The notes under the pieces were generated by a model that was given only the letters and a program-made list of their open reading frames with translations, was not told the DNA's origin and made no database searches. From positions 379,001 through 443,000 of the forward strand of contig BSBK01000765.1 in the NCBI GenBank assembly GCA_027943335.1: a stretch of 64,000 nt of DNA, written 5' to 3'. The DNA is from Chamaecyparis obtusa. Its lineage: Eukaryota > Streptophyta > Pinopsida > Cupressales > Cupressaceae. Below, piece by piece: positions 11,986 through 24,715 of the stretch. The number at the start of each line of letters is the position of its first letter. The first letter of the stretch is position 1. The position numbers were made by a program, and so were the translations under genes.

Positions 11986-12509
11986 ATCCAGTGCTTTCCA
12001 TTGAAGTGTATAGGAGTTAGATTTAAAAGTTTTGATATCATCTCACCAACTTGTGAGTGGCATCTCTGAGATCATCTGCTTGATCAGTGCAAAATTCAGA
12101 ATAAAAGATATAATGTATCTAGCTCTGATAAACAGTATTTGAAGTTCTGGTGAAGTTTTGTGTTGGTTGGAAGGAGTATACAGAAATTGAGATAAATTAT
12201 TTCCTTCTTCAAGGAGGTGGTGAATCTACAATTATTTCAGCAAAGCAAGTTTCAGATTCAGAGGCTTTCCATTCAGCAAGTTGAGTTTTAACTTCAACAC
12301 TTCTAGGTATTTTTTATCTTTATGTGTTTTTCCATAAGATCAATTGTGAAGTATTTTGTTCCCTTTTAAGTGTTTAAGCACCAATAAGAAGGGAAGAGTG
12401 ACATAGGAAATTTTCATGTTTCCATGTTGAATATCTTGTCATGAAACTTTAAATTTACTATCATAGAGGTTTGAATATTTTGGCATACCTCTTGTAAAGA
12501 CAAAATGAG

Positions 12510-14444
12510 ATGAATAGTTCTCATCTTGTTTCAAACCAAATGGATAACCAAGAAATGATCCAGCCTAGAAGGTTGTGTTTTATCAGGATGGATAAAGCTT
12601 TAAGTTGCGATCACATTCATGGATCCCCGAATTCTTTCCCTAGTGAGCTCATTGATTTGTTTCCAATGTTTGATGATCAGTCAAATTCAGCATTAGAACA
12701 TGTTCTAGCATTCTTTAGATTTGTTGTAAAATATCAGATTTATGAGGAAGATGTCAGCATGATGTTTTTTGGGAGATCCCTCAAAGGGGTCGCAGTTGAT
12801 TGGTATTTAAGTTTACCCCCAAAATGCATCTCCTCATTGATTGATTTCAAATGGTTGTTCTTAAAAGAATTTGTTGATGATAGTGAATAGAATAAGTTAG
12901 TAAAGGATCATTAGCAAGAAAATAATATAAATAGTATTTTGAGAAATCCTATATTTAATGATGAGAATGTTTCTTAGAATTATCAAGCCATGATAGAAGA
13001 ACTTAAAGATTATTGTAGTAATTAGAAATCATAATCATTGTATACAAGGTCTTCCACTTATTTAGAGATGTCTAAATTTGAAAATGAAAGTCTTTTAAGT
13101 GAAGATTTTGATGAAGATATTGAGGATGAGTTGCTTCCGGATTTGTGTGAAACAATTCATGAAAATATTCAGGACAACATTTCTCATGATTCTAGAATTT
13201 ACATCAGTTGTGATTCTTTACTAAGTAAGGAAATGTGGTCTTCTTATAATGAAAATGATGAGGATTTTGATATGAACGATGGGAGTACTTCTTCTCATAA
13301 AGAGGCAATGCATATAGATGAGTCAAGTTCTCCTTCACTTAGTAGTGATGAGATCTTTGATTTGTTGACAACTGAATATAATAAGTGTACACATCTATCT
13401 AATCAGCAAATGTTAGGCCTTGTTTATTTTTGTTTTGATATAGAAAATGTTCCAGAGAATTTATATGAGTGTGAATCCTTTGATGAGAATGATCAGGGTA
13501 TGAGTTCTTGTGATGATCATGAGCTGGTTGCGGATACAAAATCAGATTATGGGAATATGACAGAAAGGTTCTCTTATCAACAACTCTATGCAAATAAAAA
13601 TGATGATGTTGTTTTCTTTTGTGCTAATGATGCTGATGAAAGTTGTTGCAATGATGGCTTTGCATAAAATGATTTGAGCGAAGAGTTTGTAGCCCCTATT
13701 CCAAACAAGAAAGAAGTTTGGAACATCAAACAAGAAACCAAAGAGAATGAGCATGAGATCCAATATCCACTAAGCACTGAAGAAATCTCAATATTCTTGG
13801 CTGTTGATTTTTAGAGGTGTGCCTCCAATGTGGATTCTACTTTGCAATATCCAATTGATATATGTTTTGACATTGAAAATGAGGCACGTGTTCAAAATGA
13901 TGAGAATAATGATTCATGTTTTCATGAAATCTCCTCATATAATAAATTTTCAGAAGAAGTGAATGAAGAGCATGACAGTGTGTTGTTCTATCATGAAGAT
14001 TCTAATGATGAACATGTTTCTTGTTCAATTTATTTTCCTTCTTTTGGTAAGTATGATGATGATTGTGACAATGATAATGATAGTAAATTTCTTGATAAAA
14101 ATGATGATATATTGGATTAGCTATCCTTGTGTCACAATAATGATGAAAAAAGTTTGCACTTGGTTCACGATTCAGATTGGGAGTACATCCTAGAGGAACT
14201 AAGTCACTCAATGGCTGAAGTATCCTATAAAGATAAAACTAAGGATTCAATTCATTCTCAGCCAAGTGAGTCCCTAGTAATGCATATGGATCAGTACAAT
14301 TTATCTTTTAATGCATTATTAGATGAATGTTATGTTTGCAGTCCTCAAGAAGAGGTAAAGGATGTTCCATATTTCTTGGAATATGAGAAGGATAGTTGTG
14401 ACTGGAAAAATGTGGGCTATAACAAATACATAATTATTTTTTAG
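12510..14444 (+). pseudogene. gag: Decayed Gag polyprotein of element A
   Basis: One reading frame of about 644 codons runs from ATG 12510 to TAG 14442-14444 without frameshift, broken by eight in-frame stops (six TAG, two TAA, no TGA). Residues ~45-122 match the plant retrotransposon Gag core (Retrotrans_gag): a FPMFDD start, a conserved helix region, then GVAVDWYLSLPP and LKEF. The core belongs to the capsid-forming Gag of LTR elements. The remaining ~500 residues are very acidic (Asp/Glu/Ser/Asn-rich) and of no known family. There is no CCHC zinc knuckle and no pol domain. The stop pattern fits loss of Gln codons (CAG/CAA) by C-to-T change. The element probably depended on another element's Pol. 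Start choice rests on the first Met before the Gag core. Confidence 0.75.
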
Positions 14445-14758
14445 CCCAGGAATGTCCACATATGTAGGCAACAAAATTGTCATGACATTTTCAGATGGCT
14501 GGTCTAATATGGGGATGAAAATCATTTGTTTGACAGAGGTAAACAATGATTTTAGTTTTGAGGCTTTGAGCCTTTGCAAGTGATGTATATATTGTATAGT
14601 TTCTTTTTTTCAGTTGTGTGGTTTGTTTCTTTCAGTAAGGTTCCATGTTTTTGAAAGAAAAAAAGAAGTCAGTTTTCATTTTTGAGTGGTCTACTGTACC
14701 AAATATTCATGAATTCTCTGCATGCCGACAAGGGGCACACGTCCCCAAATAGAGCCAC

Positions 14759-17700
14759 CATTGGTACTCATAAAAATCCATATAATTTTTAGCCCATAGT
14801 CAGAAAGTTCTCCTAAGGCAATGTTCACTGCTTCAAAAGAACAATTTAAAAGACCAAAGTTCAAGTGCATACAAAGATAGGCCCCGTTGATTTTCACAAG
14901 ATGACACTTAGGACATGTGTTCCTTGCATTTCATTTGGCACATACAATTGGTTACAACTCCAAGAATCCTATTCTGACAAGTTTTAAAGATACCCATTTG
15001 GAGGCCAGTGCATTTTGTCTGGTTTTCACTGAATGACTTACTTTGAGGGTTTGTATCTGACACTTGGATGATAGTCGTGATGAAAGGAATGTTGTGTCAT
15101 ATTGTAGGCATGAGACTGTGTCTGCATGCCCATTTTAAGGTTCCTAAGGGTTTCAATTATTAGTTTAGCAAGCCTCTTTTGATTGCATTTTGTTCAGTTT
15201 TCCCGAATGTGGGAATGCAGTTTTGAAGTTACCAACTTTGAGGTCATGCAACTTGTATCCCATTAGTGGTCATGAGGAATTGAAGGTAAATCTATAATAT
15301 AGACATGGAAATGATTCCCCATAATGAATTTTAGATCATGACCAATCCGATTGATTAGTTTTCTCATTCAGTTCCAAGTCCAGTTTATGCATTTTTACTA
15401 TGTTTCGGTTTAGGATGTTTTGGAAGCACGACTTTGAAGATTAATTCTTGATAGCCAGTTGATCTTTTTTTGGATCTAATTGTAGCCTTGTTTTCTATGT
15501 GTGAGAGAGATCATCTGTCGAGGGTTTCAGACCATCAAGGTTCTGTTTGACGTGATTGCAAGATCAGACAAAAGGTGTTCAATAATGATGAAAAGTACGG
15601 ATAGAATAACTTTACAAAGTAGGCATTTTTTTAAATTTGTATCTTTTTGACAAATCCTTGTCTCCAGTTGAGGTCTTTTTTATTGCATTTCTTGCATATG
15701 ATTCTTCTTCCAAATTTAGTAGCTCGCCCTCAGCTCATCATTTGATATTTTTAATCCATCTCCTTCTGTGGTTGTTTGCAGTGATTTTGATTTGTGTTTG
15801 CTGGCAATTCTGAACGAGCGTTTTCAAGTTTTAAAATTTCTTGCCCTATTCATCTTTAGGTGAATCCCTTTCATGGGATGATTCTCTATAATACAAAGTT
15901 TTTACTCGCCAACTTTCAGCTTCCAGGGATTAATTTTTGTCAGTGATTTAATGACGTGACTGAGGGTGTTTTATTTAGATTTGGCGACTGGTGAAGTAAT
16001 AGAAATTGAAGCTTTTTAAAGTTTTTGGTTGTCCAAAATGGATCTGGTTGTAGACTCCAGTCATTTTGGTTGTGTTTGAGGTCCTGGTGTTGGAATTTGA
16101 AATTTTTTTAGGCCAGACCCGCTTGGGGTCCAGCTTGCTTCACTGTTTTGAAGTAGAAGTTTGCTGGCTTCATTACATAAAGCCGCTAGCAATTGATGAG
16201 TTTAAAGAGAAGGCTTGAGGATATCAAAGTGAATTATAGGACAATGGAGTCAGCTCCAAAGATGATTGTTAACATGAGTTTCACAAGCTTCAGAAGGTGG
16301 TTTCCATAAACCATTGAAAACATTCTCTCGACTTGAACTAGAGATTGGTTTTGACAGTCATTAAAATGTATTAAACAAAAAATTATTTTGTGAGATATCA
16401 TTTCTAGGAAATGCAATTAATCATTGTAAGGCCAAATTCAATAATATTATGGAGCAATTATCATTTTTTAATTGAAGGAATTATGGTCAAATCTTTAATC
16501 GAAGACATTTTCCTAGATATAACACAAAGTATGAAAGTTTATTGAAGCAAGTGTCAAAGCAAATGAAGCTAGGAGAACATTATTGTGTTTTTAATATTCT
16601 TTAAATCCTAGAGGAGGCATTTGGCTTGCCATTTTTAATTGTAAAGGGTGTTGTAGGCACCAAAAATGGGAGCACATACCATTCAAATGTGGGCTGCAGA
16701 CCGGTCTTGTGTTGTGTGAACCAAACAACAAATGGAGGAGGGAGTGTTGTATGTTTTTCATCTGCCATGCTGTGAGCATCAAGTGTGAGTTACGCATCAA
16801 GTGTGAGTTATGCATCAAGGAAAGAGGGCTGCACATGATGGTTGAAGTGGTGTGTTCGATCCCAGAGACCCGTGTGCTAAGACAATGTTGTGCGTATTCG
16901 GAGGGGTGTGAACACCATTTCTCATGGAAAGTATGCAACGCCCATCATATTTGCAGGCCTGTGTAGTATTTTTGGATGCACACAAGTACCTAAGCACAAA
17001 CAAAATCTTGTTTCCAGGCATCTACGTGGGGCTATTTGAAAATGGAGTGCATTGTGTGGTTAAACCCACATACACCAAGAGGGTAATGGAAACAATGGAG
17101 TGTGTGCAGGCCTCAAGGAGGGTGTGAGGTTCTTGCTCACAGGCTCGAAGAGGTAATGAAAGCATGAGGCACACGCAAGTATGGGATTGTGCATTTGGGG
17201 TTTTAATCCCACATTTATCCAGCAAAATAACTATGAGGTTTTTAAATAAAAGAATGCTTGGGTGTATTGTGAAGTGAAGAAAAGGAAAGAAAATGTGTGG
17301 CTGGGCATTCAGTATGTGGGCCCAGCTAGTGTGCGCTACCTAGGTGTGTACTATGGACAAATTTATGAAGGTATAAGTTATATTTCAAAAGAGTTTAGTC
17401 CCACATTCATGATGGGTAAGAAGAAAATGATGTTTAAATAACAAGGTACTCAATACATTAGTGTCTAAAGTGGACACCCAGTTTGAGGTTCCTTATGCAA
17501 GCATGAAACCCAAGGTGCTCAGTTGGAAAGTGACATGGATGCTGATGCAGACAACGTGCCCCACATGAAAGGTAAGCAAATTTTGACAAAGTGTGTAGGT
17601 GTTCAGTGATTGCATCGAAATTCATTTTCGAGATCTAACGGATGTTGTTACCCCACAAAGAGGAAGTTGCTTGGCGAATAATCACTGTGGGGCAGCGACA

Positions 17701-19118
17701 TGGTGACTTGTGGCACCCGGTGATGTGGCAAGATGACACAGTGAGGTGCCCGGGTGGAAAATATAGGCCAATAAGAATGCAACACGTGGTAGAGGAATGT
17801 GCACAGGTCTAACTTGGTGATGAGGTGTTGATCGAGACAATTAGATAGTGACACATGGAACATGGATCCCACAGTAAATGAAATGTCTGCACAAAGGAAT
17901 TAAAACAAATGATAGAGTTAGGACTGTATAGTAAATTTGAAAATTTAGAATGACTACAGGCTGCTCATGGAAATGTTGCCTGAGAACTCATTTTTTATCA
18001 GATTTGTTGTAGCTAAAATCAGATTTGCTAAAGTTGGTGAGAGTAGTAATGGACTTTATATTCCGGGATTAGATTTGGGTAAGGAATATATATTTTACAA
18101 AGATATGTTCTGGATTGAAATTGTATCAGATTTGTCTGAGATATTTTTGATAGTCTTAGGGTTGACTGTGTTGCCCTAAAAAAGTCCTAAATGGTCCTAA
18201 GCTTGTTGCAATCCTATATATGGATTTCCAAGACCATTTATAGAGGTTGTTGGTTTTCTAGTTCACAAGGTTACATCCTGAACCTTTAGTCAAGGAGTAG
18301 GCCGTGTTTTGTCCGTTCTATATCAGAAAAGAGTAGAAAGTTGCACATCTTTTGCATATTGTCTCATTGGCTTTGAATCTTCAAGCAACGTGTACATAGA
18401 GGCTTAGATCCTTATTCTTAATTCAAGATTGTAGTTCTATTTCTCTCCATCTGTGTCAAGTTTTATGGGTTTTGAATGTTATGATTCTTTGTATGGAGTT
18501 TATCTATGCATGTGTTACCTATCTTCAGTTCTAGTTTAAATCAAATTAAGTTATGCTCTAGATGAAACACAAATTCATGGGGTTTGCACAGGGATTTCTA
18601 TAAGGGGTATGGTTCTGGGTATTTTCATTTATGACTTGGATCTTTGATAAAATGATAGTAATCAGTCTTTGTATTATACAATATACTAGATGATTTGCCC
18701 AATGGATAAGGCACAGATCTGAAACAAGTAAACTCTATGCGGATACATGTCTGGATAGGATGTATTGTATTCTGAAAAAGTAAAATCAAAATCCTTTCTA
18801 ACCATTTAGTTTTATGTATTTAGGCCTTAGTTATTTCATAATAATCAAGGATCAACAGATGAGTGTTTACCATCTAGTATTTCCTTATCATTATGTCCTT
18901 TGTTGAATCCAGTTTGAAAGTTGTAAAAGTGTTATATGATCACTGGATTCAGTGCACCCGCATTGGTTCTATAGAGCCAGAAGTGAAGAGGGCAGTCTTG
19001 TCCCTTTAGTTGGTCTAGTTACCTAGAGATTTCCCTATATTTGGAACTAACCCCTCCTTAAAATTAGTCTTACGTATATTGGTGTCTCATGGAGTATAAA
19101 ATCTTTGTAGAACCAATA
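14759..19118 (+). repeat. 3' LTR of element A
   Basis: Paired with the 5' LTR at 7326-11728, with many substitutions and small indels between them, so the insertion is old. It starts CATTGG and ends CCAATA, then GGCCC. The purine-rich CAAGGGG about 25 bases upstream is the nearest candidate polypurine tract. Confidence 0.85.
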
Positions 19119-19815
19119 GGCCCATCTCCTTCTGTGGTTGTTTTGAGTTAGGATTTGGTTGGGATGTCCCTCAAAACCCCAAGTTATGCTTTCTTGGGCA
19201 ATTAGATATTTGATGTGAGGCCTTGGCCTTGTGTTCTGAGTTTTGGGTAGCAGGTATATTTTTATTTTTTATTTTTTATGCTACTATTTATCTGCTGGTT
19301 ATGGCTTACTAGTTAACAATATTTTATCTCTTCCAGTATTTCTTCTTGTTGGGGTTCTAAACCCCCCTCCAAATCTATTTGTTAAAGGGTTCTAGGGCCG
19401 CTTCAAAACCTGGTTTTGCCTTAATCCAAAAACATAGTGTAATTATAATTTAAAATATATATTTTCAAAAGTTATCATGTATTCGGAGTAAGATTACACA
19501 AAAATTAATTAAATCTAAATTTAATTTTTTTTAAATTTATTTATTAGCATGCAATTTTGTTGACAAGTTTTTGGGGTAGTTTCTCCTTGTATCCGTATTG
19601 TGTGTGACTCTATGTTGATATGCTAGAGCCAAAACATCTCTCTCATTGGGTGGGTGTGGCATTGGATCCTGCATTGCCAGAGGGTCTTCCTATTTTTGCC
19701 CTGCTCTAGGATTTTGTTGGGGATTTTTTTATGGGGATTTTGAAGGCATTCAGGAGGACTATTTCCTATAGATCTTTTCTTTCCCGAGTGTGGTTTCCAT
19801 GGGGATAGGCTTGTC
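19119..19815. repeat. R unit, second half (after element A)
   Basis: Starting with the second GGCCC, this resumes the repeat cut at 7320. It matches 22156-22880 and the beginning of it matches 24002-24087. Non-coding. Confidence 0.75.
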
Positions 19816-20768
19816 TATCTTTGTATAATGATCCATGTTAGAAGATCTTACAACCCTATTAGGATTTAATATTTACAATGCATGAAGTACAATGACCTAT
19901 TCAAAGGTCAGACCAACCCTGTTAGGAGTCTTTTGTAAATAACCCTATTAGGGGTGAGGACACACTAGCTAGGAGAACACTTCTCAAATGGTGAAGGCTG
20001 CAACCTTCTGCACAATAGAAACACACTATATTTAGATCTTGGTGAACTGTGAATTAGACCTGCTATCTCGATCAGTTCCAATGGATAGCATACACTCTCT
20101 ACTTCTTCACATATAGCTTTACTGGCCCAACACTTCGCACTTTCAACTTTTCTCTTTTCTTCACTTCATTTCTCTTTCTTTCTTCCTTCCCATTAAGTAA
20201 TCGCAACTGACTGGATATAAGTATTTTTCTCCAAAAGATATAATCAATCTGGCCTATTAGAACCTTCTTGAAATCATATTAGAGAAACACTACAACTCTC
20301 CAAAAACATTTCCAATGCCTAAGCCAAACAGACAACACAAAAAGGACCCTGCAACTCAATATTGGTAGATGTGTCACTTCACACTGGCGACTCCACCAAA
20401 TTAACTAAAACTTTACTTACAAGCTGAAATAAGTTATGCTCTCTTAACCAAACATTCTTAACTCATAACCAAACATGCATACTATAGTGATAGGCACAGC
20501 CACTGAAACAATATAAACACTATCAACTCCAATAAACAATCTCAAGAAACTATAATTGGCAAATAGAAACATCATAAATTAACTTCAACTGCACAACTAA
20601 CTCCACGTCCATGATCATAGCTTCAAAAACATGTCTACAACACAAATATAAATGTGCTAGGCTCCAACATAACCATATGAAAATCACATACAAAACTCTT
20701 CTTGTGACACTATCAAGAACACTACTATTCCAAACAACTACACAAATGTCTATACTCAGAATCAACCT
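19816..20768. other. Unassigned region, possible LTR fragment
   Basis: A ~950-base block with no counterpart in the other R units, so it is likely an insertion. It has no coding frame of note. It contains ACTGGCGACTCCACC at about 20383, reminiscent of a retroelement leader, but no paired repeats were found to prove an element. Confidence 0.4.
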
Positions 20769-21335
20769 TTGGGTCTATGATATCATGATGTATGAGTGCA
20801 AGGGAATGGAATAAAAAAAAAATTCCTTAAATCTTTAGAGCGGAATTTGTTGTGAGGGCATGGGAATGGAATACAAATTTTCTTTCTTTAATTTTTTTTT
20901 TAATGGAATTTATTCTTGATGTGATAGAAAAAAGATTCAACGAGTTGTTACACTTGTGTAGCTTTCTTATTATAACTTTAACATCTCTCTCATTGAAAAT
21001 TTTTAGTGTAAGCTTCCAAAGATGGGTTCTTAGCTCAAACGAGTGTCATATACACATCATTTATTTCCCATTATTTATCATCTCTTTTTGTTATCACAAA
21101 GGATTAGAATCTCTTTTTCTTGTGGCTCTCAATTAATGTAAGATATAAGATAAATTAATAAGAAATCTGATCTATTAGGCCATGCTTATAAGGCCAGATT
21201 TATGCCTTCTCAATCATATATACATCATTTATTGGACGATCTTTATTTTCTCTTTTTTCTTATGGATATGGTAGAAATATTCACATATGTTTTGGCTCTT
21301 AGTTTCACTTGGGTGGGAAACTATTCACCTTCATT
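20769..21335. repeat. Stray copy of lectin 5' flank
   Basis: It matches the far-upstream lectin flank (3600-3900; 40200-40620; 59820-60310), including the conserved stretch around CATATGTTTTGGCTCTTAG. The promoter-proximal part and exons are absent. It shows that pieces of the lectin locus have been copied into the R-unit array. Confidence 0.7.
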
Positions 21336-24087
21336 TTATTTGGGCTTCTCCTTCGAGTTTTTGGGCCTTATGCCACCCGTGTGGAGGGTCTTGGTGATTT
21401 TATGTCTTTTCCGATATAGGTGTTATACCTAAGAAGACCCTCATTTGTTTGTTTGGCTATTGTGGCTGGCAACTCCATGCTATGGTGAAAATCCCTATTG
21501 AGGTGGGGTTTCATTCTAAGGCTCAATGGTAGTTGAAGGTTACTCTTCTTCTTCTCTCTTCATCCCCTCTTCCTATTGAGGTAAAAGTTCCTATTGAGAT
21601 GTAGGCTTGACGTATTAAGCTAGTTTTTTGCTAGATGGAAGAGGTGGGAAGGGCTAGTTGGTGGTCTTCTCTACTACTTGGTTGTATGGAGGATGGCTGG
21701 AATATGTTTGAGTTTTCTGTTTCAACTTTCCTTGTCTCATCTTTTACTATTGATTCGAGTTTCTCACCTTTGTAGGTGTCGAAGATTATTGTCTCTGGGC
21801 TCTGTATTTATTGGATGGATTGTTATTTTCCAAGGAACCTTTCTTGTATCTTCTTTCTTTTGCCAGGATGTTGCTTGGAGGTTTGGGGAGCCTTCCCAAA
21901 CCCCACTTCTCTAATGAAGGTTAAGGGAGCCTTTAAAAACCCTAATGTCAAGGTACAGATGAAGCCTAATCTATTCATGTATTTAAGCTTCTTTTTTCTT
22001 CTAAATTTGAGTTTGGTGCTGCAGAAGGTTATGGTTCAGGGAATCCTTCAAATCCCCATGATGGTTCTGGGTCCGAGGTTGAAACCCATGTTTTCTTCAG
22101 TTGTCTCTTTTTCATGCTTTTCTTTAATGTTTGGTTAGATGCTGACAATTTTCAAGGGCCCATATCTGGTTGTGGTTGTTTTGAGTTAGGATTGGATTGG
22201 GATGTCCCTCCAAACCCCAAGTTATCCTTTCTTCGGCAATTGGCTATTTGATGTGAGGCCTTGGCCTTGTCTTCTGCGTTTTGGGCAGCTAGTATATTTT
22301 TAGTTTTTATTTTTCTACTATTGTTTCTTTGCTAGTTATCGGCTACTAGTTAGTAATGTTTTATCTCTTGTAGTGTTTCTTCTTGTTGGGGTTCTAGACC
22401 CGACCACTCAAATATATTTGTAAAGGGTTCTGAGGCCTCTTCAAAACATGGTTTTACCTTAACCCCAAAACATAGTGTAATTATAATATAAAATATATAT
22501 TTTCAAAAGTTATCATGTATTGAAAGTAAGATTACAAAAAAATTAATTAAATCTAAATTTAATTTTTTGCTATTTTTATTTATTAGTAGGAAATTTTGTT
22601 GATGGGATTGATGGAATTGATGGATTTGTTGATGCAATTTTGTTGACAGCTTTTTGGGGTAGTTTCTCCCTGTATCCCTATTGTGTGTGACTCTATGTTT
22701 CTATTCTAGAGTAAGAAATTCTCTCTCATTGGGTGGGCATGGGATTGCATCCCATTGCTAGAGGGTCTTCCTATTTTACCCTTCTCTGGGATTTTGTTGA
22801 GGATTTTTTATGGGGATTTTGAGGGCATTTAGGAGGAATGTTTCCTTTAGATTTCCTAGGTGTGGTTTCTATGAGGCTAGGCTTTTATGGCTTTGTGCAT
22901 TGGTGTGTGTCTTGTCTTCATCGCCTCCCTATCACTTGTGGAATGCTGATTTGTCATGCACATAGGTTTCCCCTCTTGTTCGTGATTCTCCTTTTCATTT
23001 GTGATGCTTATCTGCCTTAGTTAGTTTGTTGGCTTGTGCCTTGGTGATTTGGGTCTTGTAGATGGCCCTCTTCATGTTGTCTCTTGTATTGGAGTTTATT
23101 TTGGTAGGATCTTTTTTTGCCTCCCTTCCCTATTTGTCAGGGTTCAGTTCAATTTTTTTATCGGGGCTTCTCCTTCAAGTTTTTGGGCCTTATGCCACTA
23201 GTGTGTATGGTCTTGGTGTTTTTATGTCTTTTTTGAAGTAGGTGTTACATCTAAGAAGACACTCATTTGTTTTTTTGCATGTTGTGGCTAACAACTCCAT
23301 GTTGTGGTGGAGATCCCTATTGAGGTGGGGTTTCATTCTAAGGTTCAATGAAAGTTGAAGGTTACTCTACTTCTTCTCTCTTCTTCCCCTCTTCCTATAT
23401 TGAAGTGAAAGTTCCTATTGAGATGGAGGCATGACCTATTGAGGTGGCTTGTTGCTAGATGAAAGATGTGGGAAGGGGTAGTTGGTGGTATTCTCTATTA
23501 CTTGGTTGTATAGAGGCTGGCTGGAATATGCCTAAGTTTTTTGTTTAACTTTCCTTATCTCAGCTTTTCCTAATGAGTTGGGTTCCTCACCTTTGCAGGT
23601 GTCGAGGAGTATTGTTGCTAGGCTAGGTCTTTATTGGAAGTATTGTTATTTTCTAGGAAACTTTTCTTGTACCTTCTTTCTTTTGGCAGTATTTGTCCTA
23701 GTAGTTTGGGTAGCATTCCAAAACCTTGTTTATCTAATGAAGGTTAAGGGAGCCTTTCAAAACCCTAATGTCATGGTGGAGCTGATGCTTAATCTATTCA
23801 TGTAATTAAGTTAGTCTTTTTTTAGTTGTGGTTTTTTTTCTACTAGGGGGAAGGGTGTTTCCTTCATAGAATAAGGTTATGGTTCAAGGAATCCCTTAAA
23901 TCCTAATAATGGTTTTAGCTCCCAGGTTAAAACCCAAGTTTTCTTCAGCTAGTTCTTTTTCATGCTTTTGTTTCATGTTTGGGTGGATACTGACAATTTT
24001 CAAGGGCCCATCTCTGTGTATGGTTGTTTTGAGTTAGGATTGGGTTGGGGTGTCCCTCAAAACCCCAAGTTATCCTTTCTTGGGTGA
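21336..24087. repeat. R units in tandem (~1.83 kb period)
   Basis: Two consecutive R units. Landmarks recur at 21369/23190, 21775/23598 and 22169/24019, a period of about 1.82-1.85 kb. The first holds the empty target site for element A (GGGCCCAT, about 22157). The sequence has an AT-rich core (about 22470-22570) and no conserved protein frame. Its origin is unknown; a retroelement-derived or satellite-like repeat is possible. Confidence 0.7.
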
Positions 24088-24090
24088 TTA

Positions 24091-24715
24091 CACTACTACA
24101 TTTTAGGCCAAATTTTGACAGAAACTTTTGACAGATGATTTCTTTTTATGAATTTGGTTTTTTTTTTTTGTAATAGGCCCCAATGGTGTCGGTATTCTGA
24201 TGGGTTCTAAATAGACCATCAGAATTCTGATAGTTTTGGGGTACAATTGAAAAAAAAAAGTGAAACGGCCAAATAATTTTTATTTTGATTGCATATAGAA
24301 AAGGGGCGGGAGAAAATGAGCAAAAGCTGAGTGTGAGAGAAGGTATGTGATTTGTTCATCTTTTGAGCCTCTGGCATCATATTTGACCCCAAATTTCAAA
24401 TGTGTTGCATTTTATTTGATCATGAATGCTCTGTGAAATGACCATATTTTGCTAGTGTCATTCCCTAGCCAGTGCTTTATCTCTATTATTTGATGTTATT
24501 GGTGCTTGTGCTAAAGGATATCGATTCACTATTTTGAATTGTTTGTATTCACATTTGTTGATATTACTGGCACATTTAATGATGCCATGGTATATTGCTG
24601 AGATGCTCACTCAAATGACCACATTCTACTAGTGTCATGCCCTAGCCCATGCTTTAACTCCATTATTTGATGTTATTAGTTATATTTATTTTTTTGAAAT
24701 GTTGATTGTGGTTAT
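24091..24715. mobile_element. CACTA-like transposon terminus, truncated
   Basis: CACTACTACATTTTAGG begins at 24091, just after TTA (24088-24090), at the exact point where R-unit homology stops. This is the terminal sequence and 3-bp duplication style of CACTA (En/Spm) elements. A 10-bp inverted repeat, ATTCTGATGG/CCATCAGAAT, lies at 24194-24225. No matching TAGTAGTG end and no transposase were found. Element B is inserted at 24715. A ~70-base segment is directly repeated at about 24435 and 24612. Confidence 0.5.
24711..24715. repeat. Target-site duplication GTTAT, left, element B
   Basis: GTTAT precedes the 5' LTR and follows the 3' LTR at 34935-34939. The unit 2 copy keeps the same right-hand GTTAT (57271-57275) with the same flank CAAATGG, proving it is the same insertion, duplicated. 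Confidence 0.85.

Larger units (their letters stand above)
7326..19118 (+). mobile_element. Element A: non-autonomous LTR retrotransposon with giant LTRs
   Basis: An 11.8 kb element with direct LTRs of 4.40 and 4.36 kb, an internal region of only 3.0 kb, and GGCCC on both sides. The LTR ends read TATTGG/CATTGG...CCAACA/CCAATA, consistent with an original TGTTGG...CCAACA. The internal part holds a primer-binding-site-like motif and a single decayed gag frame. No protease, reverse transcriptase, RNase H or integrase is seen. It resembles LARD-type or gag-only derivatives of Ty3/gypsy elements and would need an autonomous partner to move. Its second copy in unit 2 has lost everything after the first ~2.5 kb of the 5' LTR. 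Confidence 0.85.

Noticed and set aside
20383..20397. ACTGGCGACTCCACC as a retroelement primer-binding site
   Set aside because: No LTR end beside it and no paired direct repeat were found.
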